Positions 1-6,063 of a stretch of 6,188 bases of DNA are shown piece after piece (the first letter of the stretch is position 1; every line of letters starts with the position of its first letter). The position numbers and the translations under genes were made by a program. Origin of the DNA: an uncultured Lachnoclostridium sp. GTDB lineage: Bacteria > Bacillota > Clostridia > Lachnospirales > Lachnospiraceae. The DNA lies in contig CABQJX010000143.1 in the NCBI GenBank assembly GCA_902464595.1, forward strand, positions 1 to 6,188. Direction: 5' to 3'. The notes below the pieces were generated by a model. It was not told the DNA's origin and did no database searches. It was given only the letters and a program-made list of their open reading frames with translations.

Positions 1-642
1 AGCTTCGCCCAGTTCCTTTTCCATGCGGTCTAAGATACCGTCGATCATGTCCACATTTCCGTAAATGATGCCGGCTCTCATACAGTCGATGGTGTTTTTG
101 CCAATGACCTGATCCGGCACTTCCAGGCTGATATAGGGAAGCTGGGCCGTCTTGCTGCTGAGAGAGTTTAAGGAGACCTTCAGGCCGGGGAGGATCACTC
201 CGCCAATGTAATTTCCCTTTTTATCCACGGTGCACAGGGTGGTTGCAGTTCCCATGTCGATGACTACCAGAGGGAGGGGATATTCATGGCTGGCCGCCAC
301 TGCGTCTACGATCTGGTCGCTTCCCACGGTTTTGGGATTATCCATTAAAATATTCATGCCGGTTTTCATGCCGGATCCCACCAAAAGAGGCCGCTTTCCT
401 GTAATCTTTTCCACAGCGTTTAAAACCGTGGTGTTCAGAGGCGGAACCACAGAGGAGAGGATGGATCCCTCAATGCAGGAAATATCGATCCCATGCATCT
501 CCAGGATGTTTTTAAAGCTGATGGCATACTCCGTGTCTGTGCGGTTCTGATCTGTGGTGACGCGCTCAATAAAATATGTTTTCGTCTCGTCGATGCCGCC
601 GATGACGGTGTTGGTATTGCCCATGTCGATGGCTAAAATCAT
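1..642 (-). CDS. coaX: Type III pantothenate kinase, 3' end cut by window edge
   Basis: CoaX phosphorylates pantothenate to 4'-phosphopantothenate, the first step of cytosolic coenzyme A synthesis. Reading the minus strand from ATG at 642 gives 214 uninterrupted residues to the window edge. The family is usually about 255-260 residues, so roughly 40 C-terminal residues lie outside. Seen: the N-terminal phosphate-binding loop MILAIDMGNTNT (1-12) of the ASKHA fold, NPKTVGSDQIVDAVAA (102-117) holding the likely catalytic Asp109, the second phosphate motif IDMGTATT (128-135), GGVILPGLKVS (147-157) and VIGKNTIDCMRAGIIYG (179-195). The common form of the Asp109 motif is GADR; here it is GSDQ, keeping the Asp. 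An AAGGAG ribosome binding site (complement of 648-653) lies 5 nt before the ATG, which fixes the start. The gene is divergent from coaBC, which acts next in the pathway. Nothing in the visible part looks broken. Confidence 0.95.
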   Translation of the reverse strand, partial: MILAIDMGNTNTVIGGIDETKTYFIERVTTDQNRTDTEYAISFKNILEMHGIDISCIEGSILSSVVPPLNTTVLNAVEKITGKRPLLVGSGMKTGMNILMDNPKTVGSDQIVDAVAASHEYPLPLVVIDMGTATTLCTVDKKGNYIGGVILPGLKVSLNSLSSKTAQLPYISLEVPDQVIGKNTIDCMRAGIIYGNVDMIDGILDRMEKELGEA

Positions 643-673
643 TGGAACTCCTTTCCATCAAATTCAATGTGTG

Positions 674-702
674 TTATTATGGTACTGAGATGTTGGGGTC
701 AA
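674..702 (-). promoter_or_regulatory. Candidate coaX promoter
   Basis: On the minus strand, TTGACC (complement of 697-702) is followed after 17 nt by TAATAA (complement of 674-679). An alternative -10, CATAAT, lies at 15 nt spacing. Transcription would start near 667, leaving a leader of about 25 nt before the coaX ATG. The -35 lies inside the outermost hairpin of the intergenic structured element. The promoter is predicted from sequence only. Confidence 0.45.
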
Positions 703-890
703 ACGTTTTTTGACCCCTATGATACCGGATTGCTCCGCACGATGTGCTTCTGCAATCCTCAAAACACCTCAAATCTGCTCATTTTTCCATGAAAAATGGC
801 TGCTTTTCGGTGTTTTGGCGGGTCTCAAGCTCAAATATCCTCCTGCAAGCAGGCTTGCGTCGGATAGATTGACCTTTTGACCCTGGTATC
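695..890. repeat. Structured intergenic element of nested inverted repeats
   Basis: This block fills most of the 304-nt gap between coaX and coaBC and has no plausible ORF. Directly visible pairings are: hairpin GGGGTCAAA (695-703) with TTTGACCCC (709-717); GATACC (721-726) with GGTATC (885-890), which closes everything between; GGATTGC (727-733) with GCAATCC (752-758), holding an inner GCAC/GTGC pair (737-740, 744-747); CAAAACACC (760-768) with GGTGTTTTG (809-817), holding ATTTTTC/GAAAAAT (781-787, 791-797); and TATCC (836-840) with GGATA (862-866), holding GCAAG/CTTGC (845-849, 854-858). The 695-703 arm can also pair with TTTGACCC at 876-883, giving near-terminal inverted repeats. Folded, it is a three-branched cloverleaf. 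It may be a MITE-like dispersed repeat or a structured RNA; the window cannot tell which. No T-tract follows any hairpin, so a terminator is unlikely. Confidence 0.7.
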
Positions 891-893
891 GTA

Positions 894-922
894 TTGAAAT
901 TGTAGCACAGAACATTTATAAA
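894..922 (+). promoter_or_regulatory. Candidate coaBC promoter
   Basis: TTGAAA (894-899) is followed after 17 nt by TATAAA (917-922), a good sigma-A-type match. Transcription would begin near 929, leaving a very short leader. The ribosome binding site GGAGG (936-940) sits 6 nt before the coaBC ATG. The -35 begins 3 nt past the edge of the structured element. Confidence 0.6.
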
Positions 923-946
923 CTCAAATAGATTCGGAGGAATTGC

Positions 947-2152
947 ATGTTAAAAGGAAAGACGATCCTGTTGGGCGTAACAGGGAGTATAGCGGCTTAC
1001 AAGACAGCCAGCCTTGCCAGTATGCTGGTAAAAACAGGGGCCAGTGTCCATGTGCTGATGACGGCCAACGCTTTAAATTTTATCAATCCCATTACCTTTG
1101 AAACCCTTACCGGGCACAAATGCCTGGTAGATACCTTTGACCGGAATTTTGAGTTCAGTGTAGAGCATGTGTCCTTAGCCAAACAGGCGGATCTGGTGAT
1201 GATCGCCCCGGCTTCCGCCAATGTGATCGGCAAGCTGGCTCACGGCATCGCAGATGATATGCTGACTACCACGGTTATGGCCTGCACGTGCAAAAAGATA
1301 CTGGCTCCGGCCATGAATACACGCATGTATGAAAATCCCATTGTCCAGGATAATATGAAGATATGCCGCCATTATGGAATGGAAGTCATCACCCCGGCCA
1401 GTGGGTATCTGGCCTGCGGCGATACGGGGGCAGGGAAGATGCCGGAGCCGGAGACCTTATTCCAGTATATCCTGCGGGAAGCAGCCTACCCTAAGGATCT
1501 GGCTGGGAGGAAGATCTTAGTGACCGCAGGCCCTACCAGGGAGGCTATTGACCCAGTGCGCTACATTACCAACCGTTCCACAGGGAAAATGGGATACGCC
1601 ATTGCCAGGGCAGCGGCATACAGAGGGGCAGATGTGACCTTAGTCAGCGGCCCTGTGTCATGTAAGGAACCGCTTTTTGTGAAAATGGTCCATGTGGAGA
1701 GCGCTGAGGAAATGTTTGAGGCGGTTGCAGGCCGCTGGGAAGAACAGGACGTGATCATCAAGGCAGCGGCAGTGGCTGATTACCGTCCGGAAACGGTAGG
1801 AACGGAGAAAATCAAGAAAAAAGAGGGAGATATGTCCATATCACTTGCCAGGACCCAGGATATTTTAGGGTGGCTTGGAAGCCACAGGCGAGAAGGCCAG
1901 TTTCTCTGCGGCTTCTCGATGGAAACCCAGGATATGCTGGAAAATTCTAGGGCCAAGCTGGAGCGCAAGCATGTGGATCTCATTGTGGCCAACAATCTGA
2001 AGGTGGAGGGAGCAGGATTTGGAACGGATACCAACGTGGTAACATTTATCACGAAGGACGGGATCCGGGAGCTTCCTAAGATGAGCAAGGATGAGGTGGC
2101 AGACTGTCTGCTGACGGAGATCGCGGGGAAACTAAGCATTCAAACCCCTTGA
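947..2152 (+). CDS. coaBC: Bifunctional phosphopantothenoylcysteine decarboxylase / phosphopantothenate-cysteine ligase
   Basis: CoaBC (Dfp) couples 4'-phosphopantothenate to cysteine using CTP (CoaB), then decarboxylates the product to 4'-phosphopantetheine with FMN (CoaC). The 401 residues match the usual length of about 400. The N-terminal CoaC flavoprotein domain (about 1-185) has GVTGSIAAYK (10-19), the active-site His74 in SVEHVSLAK, PASANVIGKLAHGIADD (88-104), the substrate-binding PAMNTRM (121-127) and the flexible-flap Cys157 in GYLACGDTGAGKMPE. The C-terminal CoaB domain (about 188-401) has ILVTAGPTREAIDPVRYITN (190-209), NRSTGKMG (209-216), the Lys-rich EKIKKK (287-292) near the expected catalytic Lys, and GFSMET (322-327), a variant of the common GFAAET. 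GGAGG 6 nt upstream supports the ATG. Its neighbour coaX supplies the substrate. The gene appears intact. Confidence 0.97.
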   Translation: MLKGKTILLGVTGSIAAYKTASLASMLVKTGASVHVLMTANALNFINPITFETLTGHKCLVDTFDRNFEFSVEHVSLAKQADLVMIAPASANVIGKLAHGIADDMLTTTVMACTCKKILAPAMNTRMYENPIVQDNMKICRHYGMEVITPASGYLACGDTGAGKMPEPETLFQYILREAAYPKDLAGRKILVTAGPTREAIDPVRYITNRSTGKMGYAIARAAAYRGADVTLVSGPVSCKEPLFVKMVHVESAEEMFEAVAGRWEEQDVIIKAAAVADYRPETVGTEKIKKKEGDMSISLARTQDILGWLGSHRREGQFLCGFSMETQDMLENSRAKLERKHVDLIVANNLKVEGAGFGTDTNVVTFITKDGIRELPKMSKDEVADCLLTEIAGKLSIQTP

Positions 2153-2177
2153 CTTTGAAAGGCAGGCATAATAAAAT
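2149..2177 (+). promoter_or_regulatory. Candidate prfC promoter overlapping the coaBC stop
   Basis: TTGACT (2149-2154) overlaps the coaBC TGA. TAAAAT (2172-2177) follows after 17 nt. Each box has one mismatch to consensus. Transcription would begin near 2184, giving a leader of about 44 nt. No intrinsic terminator is visible between coaBC and prfC, so read-through from coaBC is also possible. Confidence 0.5.
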
Positions 2178-2213
2178 TGTTCCGGAAACAGAAATGGATA
2201 TTTTTATAAAAAC

Positions 2214-2230
2214 GGAGGAAAAATAACTTG
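2214..2230 (+). promoter_or_regulatory. Ribosome binding site selecting a TTG start for prfC
   Basis: GGAGG (2214-2218) is followed after 9 nt by TTG (2228-2230). The first in-frame ATG (2249) lies 30 nt past the Shine-Dalgarno and has no site of its own. The eight extra N-terminal codons from TTG to that ATG are therefore probably translated. Confidence 0.75.
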
Positions 2231-3832
2231 TCACAGACAGATACTCAGATGACAGAAGAAATAAAGAAGCGGAGGACATTTGCCATCATATCCCACCCGG
2301 ATGCCGGTAAAACGACTCTGACAGAGAAGTTCCTGCTGTACGGCGGCGCTATCAATCTGGCGGGAACGGTTAAGGGGCGCAAGGCCTCCAAGCATGCAGT
2401 GTCCGACTGGATGGAGATCGAGAAGGAGAGAGGAATTTCTGTTACCTCCTCTGCCATGCAGTTTAATTACGAGGGATTCTGCATCAATATCCTGGACACG
2501 CCAGGCCACCAGGACTTCTCAGAGGATACCTACCGTACCCTTATGGCAGCGGATTCCGCTGTCATGGTGATCGACGGATCCAAGGGTGTGGAGGCTCAGA
2601 CCATCAAGCTGTTTAAGGTCTGCGTCATGCGCCATATCCCTATTTTTACATTTATCAATAAGTTTGACCGCGAGTCAAGGGATCCTTACGAGCTTTTGGA
2701 CGAGATCGAGGAGGTTTTGGGAATCCGTACCTGTCCGGTAAACTGGCCTATCGGCTGCGGAAAGAATTTTAAGGGTGTGTACGACCGTTTTACAAAGAAG
2801 ATCACTACCTTTACCGCCGCTATGGGAGGAGCCAAGGAGGTAGCCAGCCAGGAGTTTGATGCTTGTGACGAGCAGGTGAAGGAGGCCATCGGGCCGATCT
2901 ATTACAGCCAGCTCCAGGATGACATTGAGCTTTTGGATGGAGCCAGCGACGAGCTGGATATGGAGCGTGTGGCCATCGGGGATCTGTCCCCGGTATTTTT
3001 CGGATCCGCTTTGACAAACTTTGGTGTGGAGACCTTTTTGGAGCATTTCTTAAAGATGACAAGCTCCCCCCTTCCAAGAAAGACGCTGGATGGACAGATC
3101 GATCCCTTCCGTCCGGATTTCTCTGCCTTTGTCTTTAAGATCCAGGCAAATATGAACAAAGCTCACCGTGACCGTATCGCCTTCATGCGCATCTGCTCCG
3201 GTAAGTTTGAGGCGGGAATGGAGGTCAACCATGTCCAGGGAGGCAAGAAGATCCGCCTGACCCAGCCCCAGCAGCTTATGGCCCAGGACCGCAAGATCGT
3301 GGAGGAGGCTTACGCCGGGGATATTATCGGCGTATTTGATCCCGGTATCTTCTCCATTGGAGATACCCTGTGTTCCTCCAATGAAAAATTCCAGTTTGAG
3401 GGAATCCCTACCTTCGCGCCGGAGCATTTTGCCAGAGTGCGCCAGGTGGATACCATGAAGCGCAAGCAGTTTATCAAGGGCGTAAACCAGATTGCCCAGG
3501 AGGGTGCGATCCAGATCTTCCAGGAGTTCAACTCCGGCATGGAGGAGATCATTGTAGGCGTAGTGGGTGTTCTGCAGTTTGAGGTTTTAACCTACCGCCT
3601 GAGAAACGAGTACAATGTGGAGGTCATTCTGGAGAAGCTTCCATTTGAACATATCCGCTGGGTGGAAAACCCCACGGAAGTGGATGTGGCCCGGATCCAA
3701 GGTACATCCGATATGAAGCGGATCAAGGATTTAAAGGAGAATCCGCTCCTTTTGTTCATCAACAGCTGGAGTGTGGGAATGGTTCTGGAGCGCAATCCGG
3801 GGCTGAAATTGTCCGAGTTTGGAAAAGCATAG
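2228..3832 (+). CDS. prfC: Peptide chain release factor 3
   Basis: RF3 is a ribosome-associated translational GTPase that recycles RF1 and RF2 after peptide release, and in some bacteria helps quality control after miscoding. The 534 residues fit the family (about 530). GTPase motifs appear in order: G1 SHPDAGKTTLTEK (22-34), a G2 region ERGISVTSS (67-75), G3 DTPGHQDFSEDTYR (90-103) with the catalytic-type His94, G4 NKFDRE (144-149), and a G5-like GSA (259-261). The WPIGCGKNFKGVY stretch (173-185) and TLMAADSAVMVIDGSKGVE are characteristic of RF3 rather than EF-G. Residues about 295-390 form the beta-barrel domain II, and the rest is the RF3-specific C-terminal domain, which includes GVVGVLQFEVL (444-454). 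Translation starts at TTG, chosen by the GGAGG spacing. yqeY follows 16 nt after the stop. No defects were seen. Confidence 0.96.
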   Translation: MSQTDTQMTEEIKKRRTFAIISHPDAGKTTLTEKFLLYGGAINLAGTVKGRKASKHAVSDWMEIEKERGISVTSSAMQFNYEGFCINILDTPGHQDFSEDTYRTLMAADSAVMVIDGSKGVEAQTIKLFKVCVMRHIPIFTFINKFDRESRDPYELLDEIEEVLGIRTCPVNWPIGCGKNFKGVYDRFTKKITTFTAAMGGAKEVASQEFDACDEQVKEAIGPIYYSQLQDDIELLDGASDELDMERVAIGDLSPVFFGSALTNFGVETFLEHFLKMTSSPLPRKTLDGQIDPFRPDFSAFVFKIQANMNKAHRDRIAFMRICSGKFEAGMEVNHVQGGKKIRLTQPQQLMAQDRKIVEEAYAGDIIGVFDPGIFSIGDTLCSSNEKFQFEGIPTFAPEHFARVRQVDTMKRKQFIKGVNQIAQEGAIQIFQEFNSGMEEIIVGVVGVLQFEVLTYRLRNEYNVEVILEKLPFEHIRWVENPTEVDVARIQGTSDMKRIKDLKENPLLLFINSWSVGMVLERNPGLKLSEFGKA

Positions 3833-3851
3833 AAGGAGGTATCATGTGATG
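3833..3851 (+). promoter_or_regulatory. Ribosome binding site and ambiguous start cluster of yqeY
   Basis: AAGGAGGT (3833-3840) starts immediately after the prfC stop. Three start-like codons follow. ATG at 3844 is out of frame and is followed at once by TGA. GTG at 3846 is in frame with yqeY. ATG at 3849 is in frame and lies 9 nt after AAGGAGG (3833-3839). The ATG at 3849 gives the expected N-terminus MSKIDE. The TGA of the start-stop pair overlaps this ATG by one base. Confidence 0.7.
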
Positions 3852-4295
3852 AGCAAGATTGATGAAGTGCGCGCTGCCATGGTGGCTGCCATGAAGGCAA
3901 AGGATAAGGCAAGAAAGGATTCCCTTTCCATGCTTTTGTCCGCATTGAAAAATGCAGAGATCAACAAGAGAGAGCCGCTGACGGAGGAGGAAGAAAACGC
4001 AGTGGTGAAAAAGGAGATCAAGCAGACACAGGAAACCTATGAGCTGGCCCCTGCTGACCGTGAGGATATTAAGAAGGAGGCAGCCGACCGCCTGGCGGTT
4101 TATAAGGAATTTGCCCCGGAGGATATGAGCGTGGAGCAGATCCGGCAGGTGATCGCATCCGTTCTCTCTGAGCTGGGGCTTGAGAATCCATCGCCTAAGG
4201 ATAAGGGTGCTGTCATGAAGATCCTGATGCCCCGGGTCAAGGGAAAGGCGGACGGAAAAGTGGTAAATGAGACGCTGGCGTCCTTTCTCCATTAG
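3849..4295 (+). CDS. yqeY: YqeY family protein (GatB/YqeY domain)
   Basis: A 148-residue cytosolic, almost wholly helical, charged protein, the usual YqeY length. Its exact role is not established. The fold resembles the C-terminal tail of GatB, the tRNA-dependent amidotransferase subunit, which suggests tRNA or translation-related binding. Family-typical stretches are AMKAKDKARKDSLSMLLSAL (14-33), ALKNAEINKREPLTEEE (32-48), VVKKEIKQTQETYELA (52-67) and the C-terminal PSPKDKGAVMKILMPRVKG (114-132) ending in DGKVVNETLASFL. The 148-residue form starts at ATG 3849. Starts further upstream would lie within the Shine-Dalgarno or overlap prfC. The tight spacing to prfC indicates co-transcription, consistent with a translation-linked role. 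No transmembrane segment or signal peptide is present. Confidence 0.9.
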   Translation: MSKIDEVRAAMVAAMKAKDKARKDSLSMLLSALKNAEINKREPLTEEEENAVVKKEIKQTQETYELAPADREDIKKEAADRLAVYKEFAPEDMSVEQIRQVIASVLSELGLENPSPKDKGAVMKILMPRVKGKADGKVVNETLASFLH

Positions 4296-4314
4296 GAACA
4301 GGAGGTAGAACGGA

Positions 4315-5724
4315 ATGAAATACAGAGAAGAAATTGAGAGATATATGGATTCCCACAAAGAGGAAATGATTGAGGACATCTGTACCCTGTGCCGCATCAA
4401 CAGCGAAAAGATGCCATACGAGGAAGGAAAACCGTTTGGCGACGGCCCGTTTCAGGCATTGCAGTCTGCCCTTTCCATGGCAGAGAGATACGGATTTTCT
4501 GTAAACAATTATGATAATTATGTGGGAACTGCGGATCTCAACCAGGGGGAGAAACAGTTAGACATCCTGGCTCACCTGGACGTTGTGCCCGCCGGCGAGG
4601 GCTGGATGGTCACAGAACCCTTTGAGCCAGTAGTAAAGGAAGGAAGGCTTTACGGCCGCGGCACAGCGGACGATAAGGGGCCGGCTGTAGCTGCCCTTTA
4701 CGCCATGAGAGCCATCAAAGAGCTGGGGATCCCTGTAAAGAAGAACGTGCGGCTCATCCTGGGGACAGATGAGGAATGCGGAAGCTCCGATATTGCCCAT
4801 TATTACAGCAGGGAGGAGGAGGCTCCCATGACCTTTTCCCCGGATGCGGAGTTCCCTGTGATCAACATTGAAAAGGGACGGCTGGAAGGCCATTTCCACG
4901 CCTCCTATGCTCCTTCCTCCGATCTCCCGCGTCTTATAAGCCTGGAGGCAGGGATCAAGGCAAATGTAGTTCCGGGAAAGGCAAAAGCGGTTATTGAAGG
5001 GATAGAGATGGCAGCTCTGGAGGCGGCAGCAAAACAGATGGACAGCCAGACTGGTGTATCCTTCTCCTTAGAGGGACAGTTTCCCAAGATCACTGTGACT
5101 GCCCAGGGACAGGGAGCTCACGCTTCCACGCCTCAGGAGGGGAAAAATGCCCTTACAGCTCTGTTATCTTATATCGTATCCCTTCCCCTTGCCCCCTGCG
5201 GCCAGTTAGATGCCCTAAAGAGCCTTACAGAGCTGTTCCCCCACGGGGATACCTGCGGAAAGGCAGCTGGGATTTGTATGGAGGATGAGCTGTCAGGAGC
5301 GCTTACCCTGGCATTCAGTATGCTTCAGGCAGGCTCTGAGGGCCTGGAGGGTGTGTTCGACAGCCGCTGTCCTATCTGTGCCAATGAGGACAACGTGTTA
5401 AAGGCAGTGGCAAAGAATATGGAACAAAAAGGTATTACTTTGGATACAGATACTATGGTTCCGCCCCATCATGTGGATGGAGATTCCTATTTTGTAAAGA
5501 CTCTTCTTTCTGTTTACGAAGGGTATTCCGGATTAAAGGGAAGCTGCCAGTCTACCGGAGGAGGCACTTATGTCCACAGCTTAAAGAACGGCGTTGCCTT
5601 TGGCGCATGCCTGCCGGGAACCGATCCCCATATGCACGGCGCAGACGAGTTTGCCGTGGTGGAGGAGTTGGTGCTCAGCGCCAAGATCTTCGCCCAGGTG
5701 ATCGCAGAACTGTGCATGGAGTAA
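4315..5724 (+). CDS. pepV: Dinuclear zinc dipeptidase, PepV/Sapep type (peptidase family M20)
   Basis: A cytosolic M20 aminopeptidase that splits dipeptides and releases free amino acids after peptide uptake. It has 469 residues, close to the roughly 470 of lactobacillal PepV. Expected metal and catalytic residues are all present: His87 and Asp89 in LAHLDVVPAGEGW, the bridging Asp119 in GRGTADDKGP, Glu153/Glu154 in LGTDEECGSSD, Asp177 in SPDAEFPVINIEKG, His269 in GQGAHASTP within the inserted lid domain (about 190-385), and His439 in GTDPHMHGADEF. These numbers coincide with those I recall for PepV of Lactobacillus delbrueckii, suggesting an alignment with almost no gaps. GGAGGT (4301-4306) sits 8 nt before the ATG. 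The gene begins 19 nt after yqeY, so it is probably in the same operon. No intrinsic terminator is visible directly after its stop. The symbol follows family resemblance; substrate range cannot be read from sequence. Confidence 0.92.
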   Translation: MKYREEIERYMDSHKEEMIEDICTLCRINSEKMPYEEGKPFGDGPFQALQSALSMAERYGFSVNNYDNYVGTADLNQGEKQLDILAHLDVVPAGEGWMVTEPFEPVVKEGRLYGRGTADDKGPAVAALYAMRAIKELGIPVKKNVRLILGTDEECGSSDIAHYYSREEEAPMTFSPDAEFPVINIEKGRLEGHFHASYAPSSDLPRLISLEAGIKANVVPGKAKAVIEGIEMAALEAAAKQMDSQTGVSFSLEGQFPKITVTAQGQGAHASTPQEGKNALTALLSYIVSLPLAPCGQLDALKSLTELFPHGDTCGKAAGICMEDELSGALTLAFSMLQAGSEGLEGVFDSRCPICANEDNVLKAVAKNMEQKGITLDTDTMVPPHHVDGDSYFVKTLLSVYEGYSGLKGSCQSTGGGTYVHSLKNGVAFGACLPGTDPHMHGADEFAVVEELVLSAKIFAQVIAELCME

Positions 5725-5731
5725 AAAAAGC

Positions 5732-5760
5732 TTGACAAATGCAGGGATGTGAGGTATTTT
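5732..5760 (+). promoter_or_regulatory. Strong candidate promoter of the Met-rich leader and metN-like gene
   Basis: A perfect -35 TTGACA (5732-5737) is followed after 17 nt by a -10 TATTTT (5755-5760). Transcription should start near 5767, giving about 37 nt before the leader ATG and about 300 nt before the metN-like start. The -35 begins 7 nt after the pepV stop. Confidence 0.7.
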
Positions 5761-5803
5761 CTTAATTAAAGATGGAATAGGAATCCCTTTTTAGGAGGAA
5801 CTT

Positions 5804-5896
5804 ATGACTCAGTTTCAGGCCATGCAGATGCATATGGATATGATGAACAGCATGTACATGATGATGTGCTGTGTATCCGCATGGGCAAAAAACTGA
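5804..5896 (+). CDS. Methionine-rich leader peptide, 30 aa (candidate attenuator ORF)
   Basis: This small ORF runs ATG to TGA and encodes 30 residues. Ten are Met, at codons 1, 7, 9, 11, 13, 14, 17, 19, 20 and 21. The densest run, MYMMMCC (17-23), also carries two Cys codons. The C-terminal part is VSAWAKN. A strong AGGAGG (5793-5798) lies 5 nt before the ATG, and a TTGACA/TATTTT promoter lies upstream. One third Met is far above the few percent typical of proteins. The ORF is followed by a terminator hairpin and a MetN-like gene. I infer that the peptide acts in cis: scarcity of charged Met-tRNA would stall the ribosome on codons 17-21 and favour read-through. I do not recognise a named family. 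The alternative is a functional Met/Cys metal-binding micropeptide, but the RNA context favours a leader. Confidence 0.75.
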   Translation: MTQFQAMQMHMDMMNSMYMMMCCVSAWAKN

Positions 5897-5980
5897 ATGT
5901 AAGTTTATTGTATGGATTGTGATTGACCGGAGGAGATTCCATTTAAGAGGGATAAGATAAAAAGCCGCAAGTCCGTGCAG
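5875..5980 (+). promoter_or_regulatory. Candidate antiterminator and competing pairings of a Met attenuator
   Basis: Three RNA regions can pair alternatively. Region 2 (5908-5921, TTGTATGGATTGTG) pairs with region 3 (5966-5980), which contains most of the terminator's left arm. That gives 11 contiguous pairs (5908-5918 with 5970-5980, including G-U pairs), a bulged A5969, then three more pairs. This excludes the terminator. Region 1 (5875-5883, ATCCGCATG), inside leader codons 24-27, can pair with 5909-5917 with one mismatch, freeing the terminator. A ribosome stalled at Met codons 19-21 would cover much of region 1. A ribosome at the stop (5894-5896) would reach to or near region 2. This is the trp-leader logic. 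All pairings were found by eye, without computed energies. Confidence 0.6.
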
Positions 5981-5995
5981 GGACCTGCGGCTTTT
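5960..5995 (+). terminator. Intrinsic terminator (attenuator hairpin)
   Basis: AAAAGCCGCA (5960-5969) pairs perfectly with TGCGGCTTTT (5986-5995). After one A-C mismatch, GTCC (5971-5974) pairs with GGAC (5981-5984), leaving a 6-nt loop. The 3' arm ends in TTTT, so the U-tract is short and partly in the stem. With flanking A/T on both sides it might act in both directions. It lies between the leader ORF and the metN-like gene, and would also catch read-through from the prfC-yqeY-pepV transcript. Confidence 0.85.
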
Positions 5996-6063
5996 ATGAT
6001 TTCGCCGTGCATGTTGTTGGATTTGCCCGCGCGGGGGAACCGGCCAAAGAAAGGAATGGAGAT

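Noticed and set aside
230..550. Plus-strand ORF of 106 codons
   Set aside because: It lies wholly antisense to coaX, whose conserved motifs are clear. It is a shadow with no ribosome binding site of its own.
695..717. GGGGTCAAA/TTTGACCCC hairpin as an intrinsic terminator
   Set aside because: No T-tract follows on either strand, and it lies between two divergent gene starts where a terminator is not expected.
3759..4400. Minus-strand ORF of 213 codons
   Set aside because: It spans the prfC end, all of yqeY and the pepV start in antisense. The sense genes have recognised domains and ribosome binding sites.
5804..5896. Met/Cys-rich peptide as a copper-binding or metal chaperone micropeptide
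   Set aside because: Possible by composition, but the terminator, antiterminator and MetN-like gene directly downstream explain the Met codons better. Kept only as an alternative.
5897..5902. ATGTAA start-stop just after the leader stop codon
   Set aside because: It has no ribosome binding site of its own and a two-codon frame of this kind is common by chance.
6026..6035. CCCGCGCGGG palindrome between terminator and metN-like gene
   Set aside because: A perfect 10-nt palindrome, but alone and without a second copy or a recognised operator form. It cannot be assigned a role.
5725..6063. SAM (S-box) riboswitch or Met T-box upstream of the metN-like gene
   Set aside because: I find no S-box core sequences and no T-box TGGNACC motif. 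AGGGACC at 5979-5985 only superficially resembles the T-box motif and sits in the terminator loop and arm.
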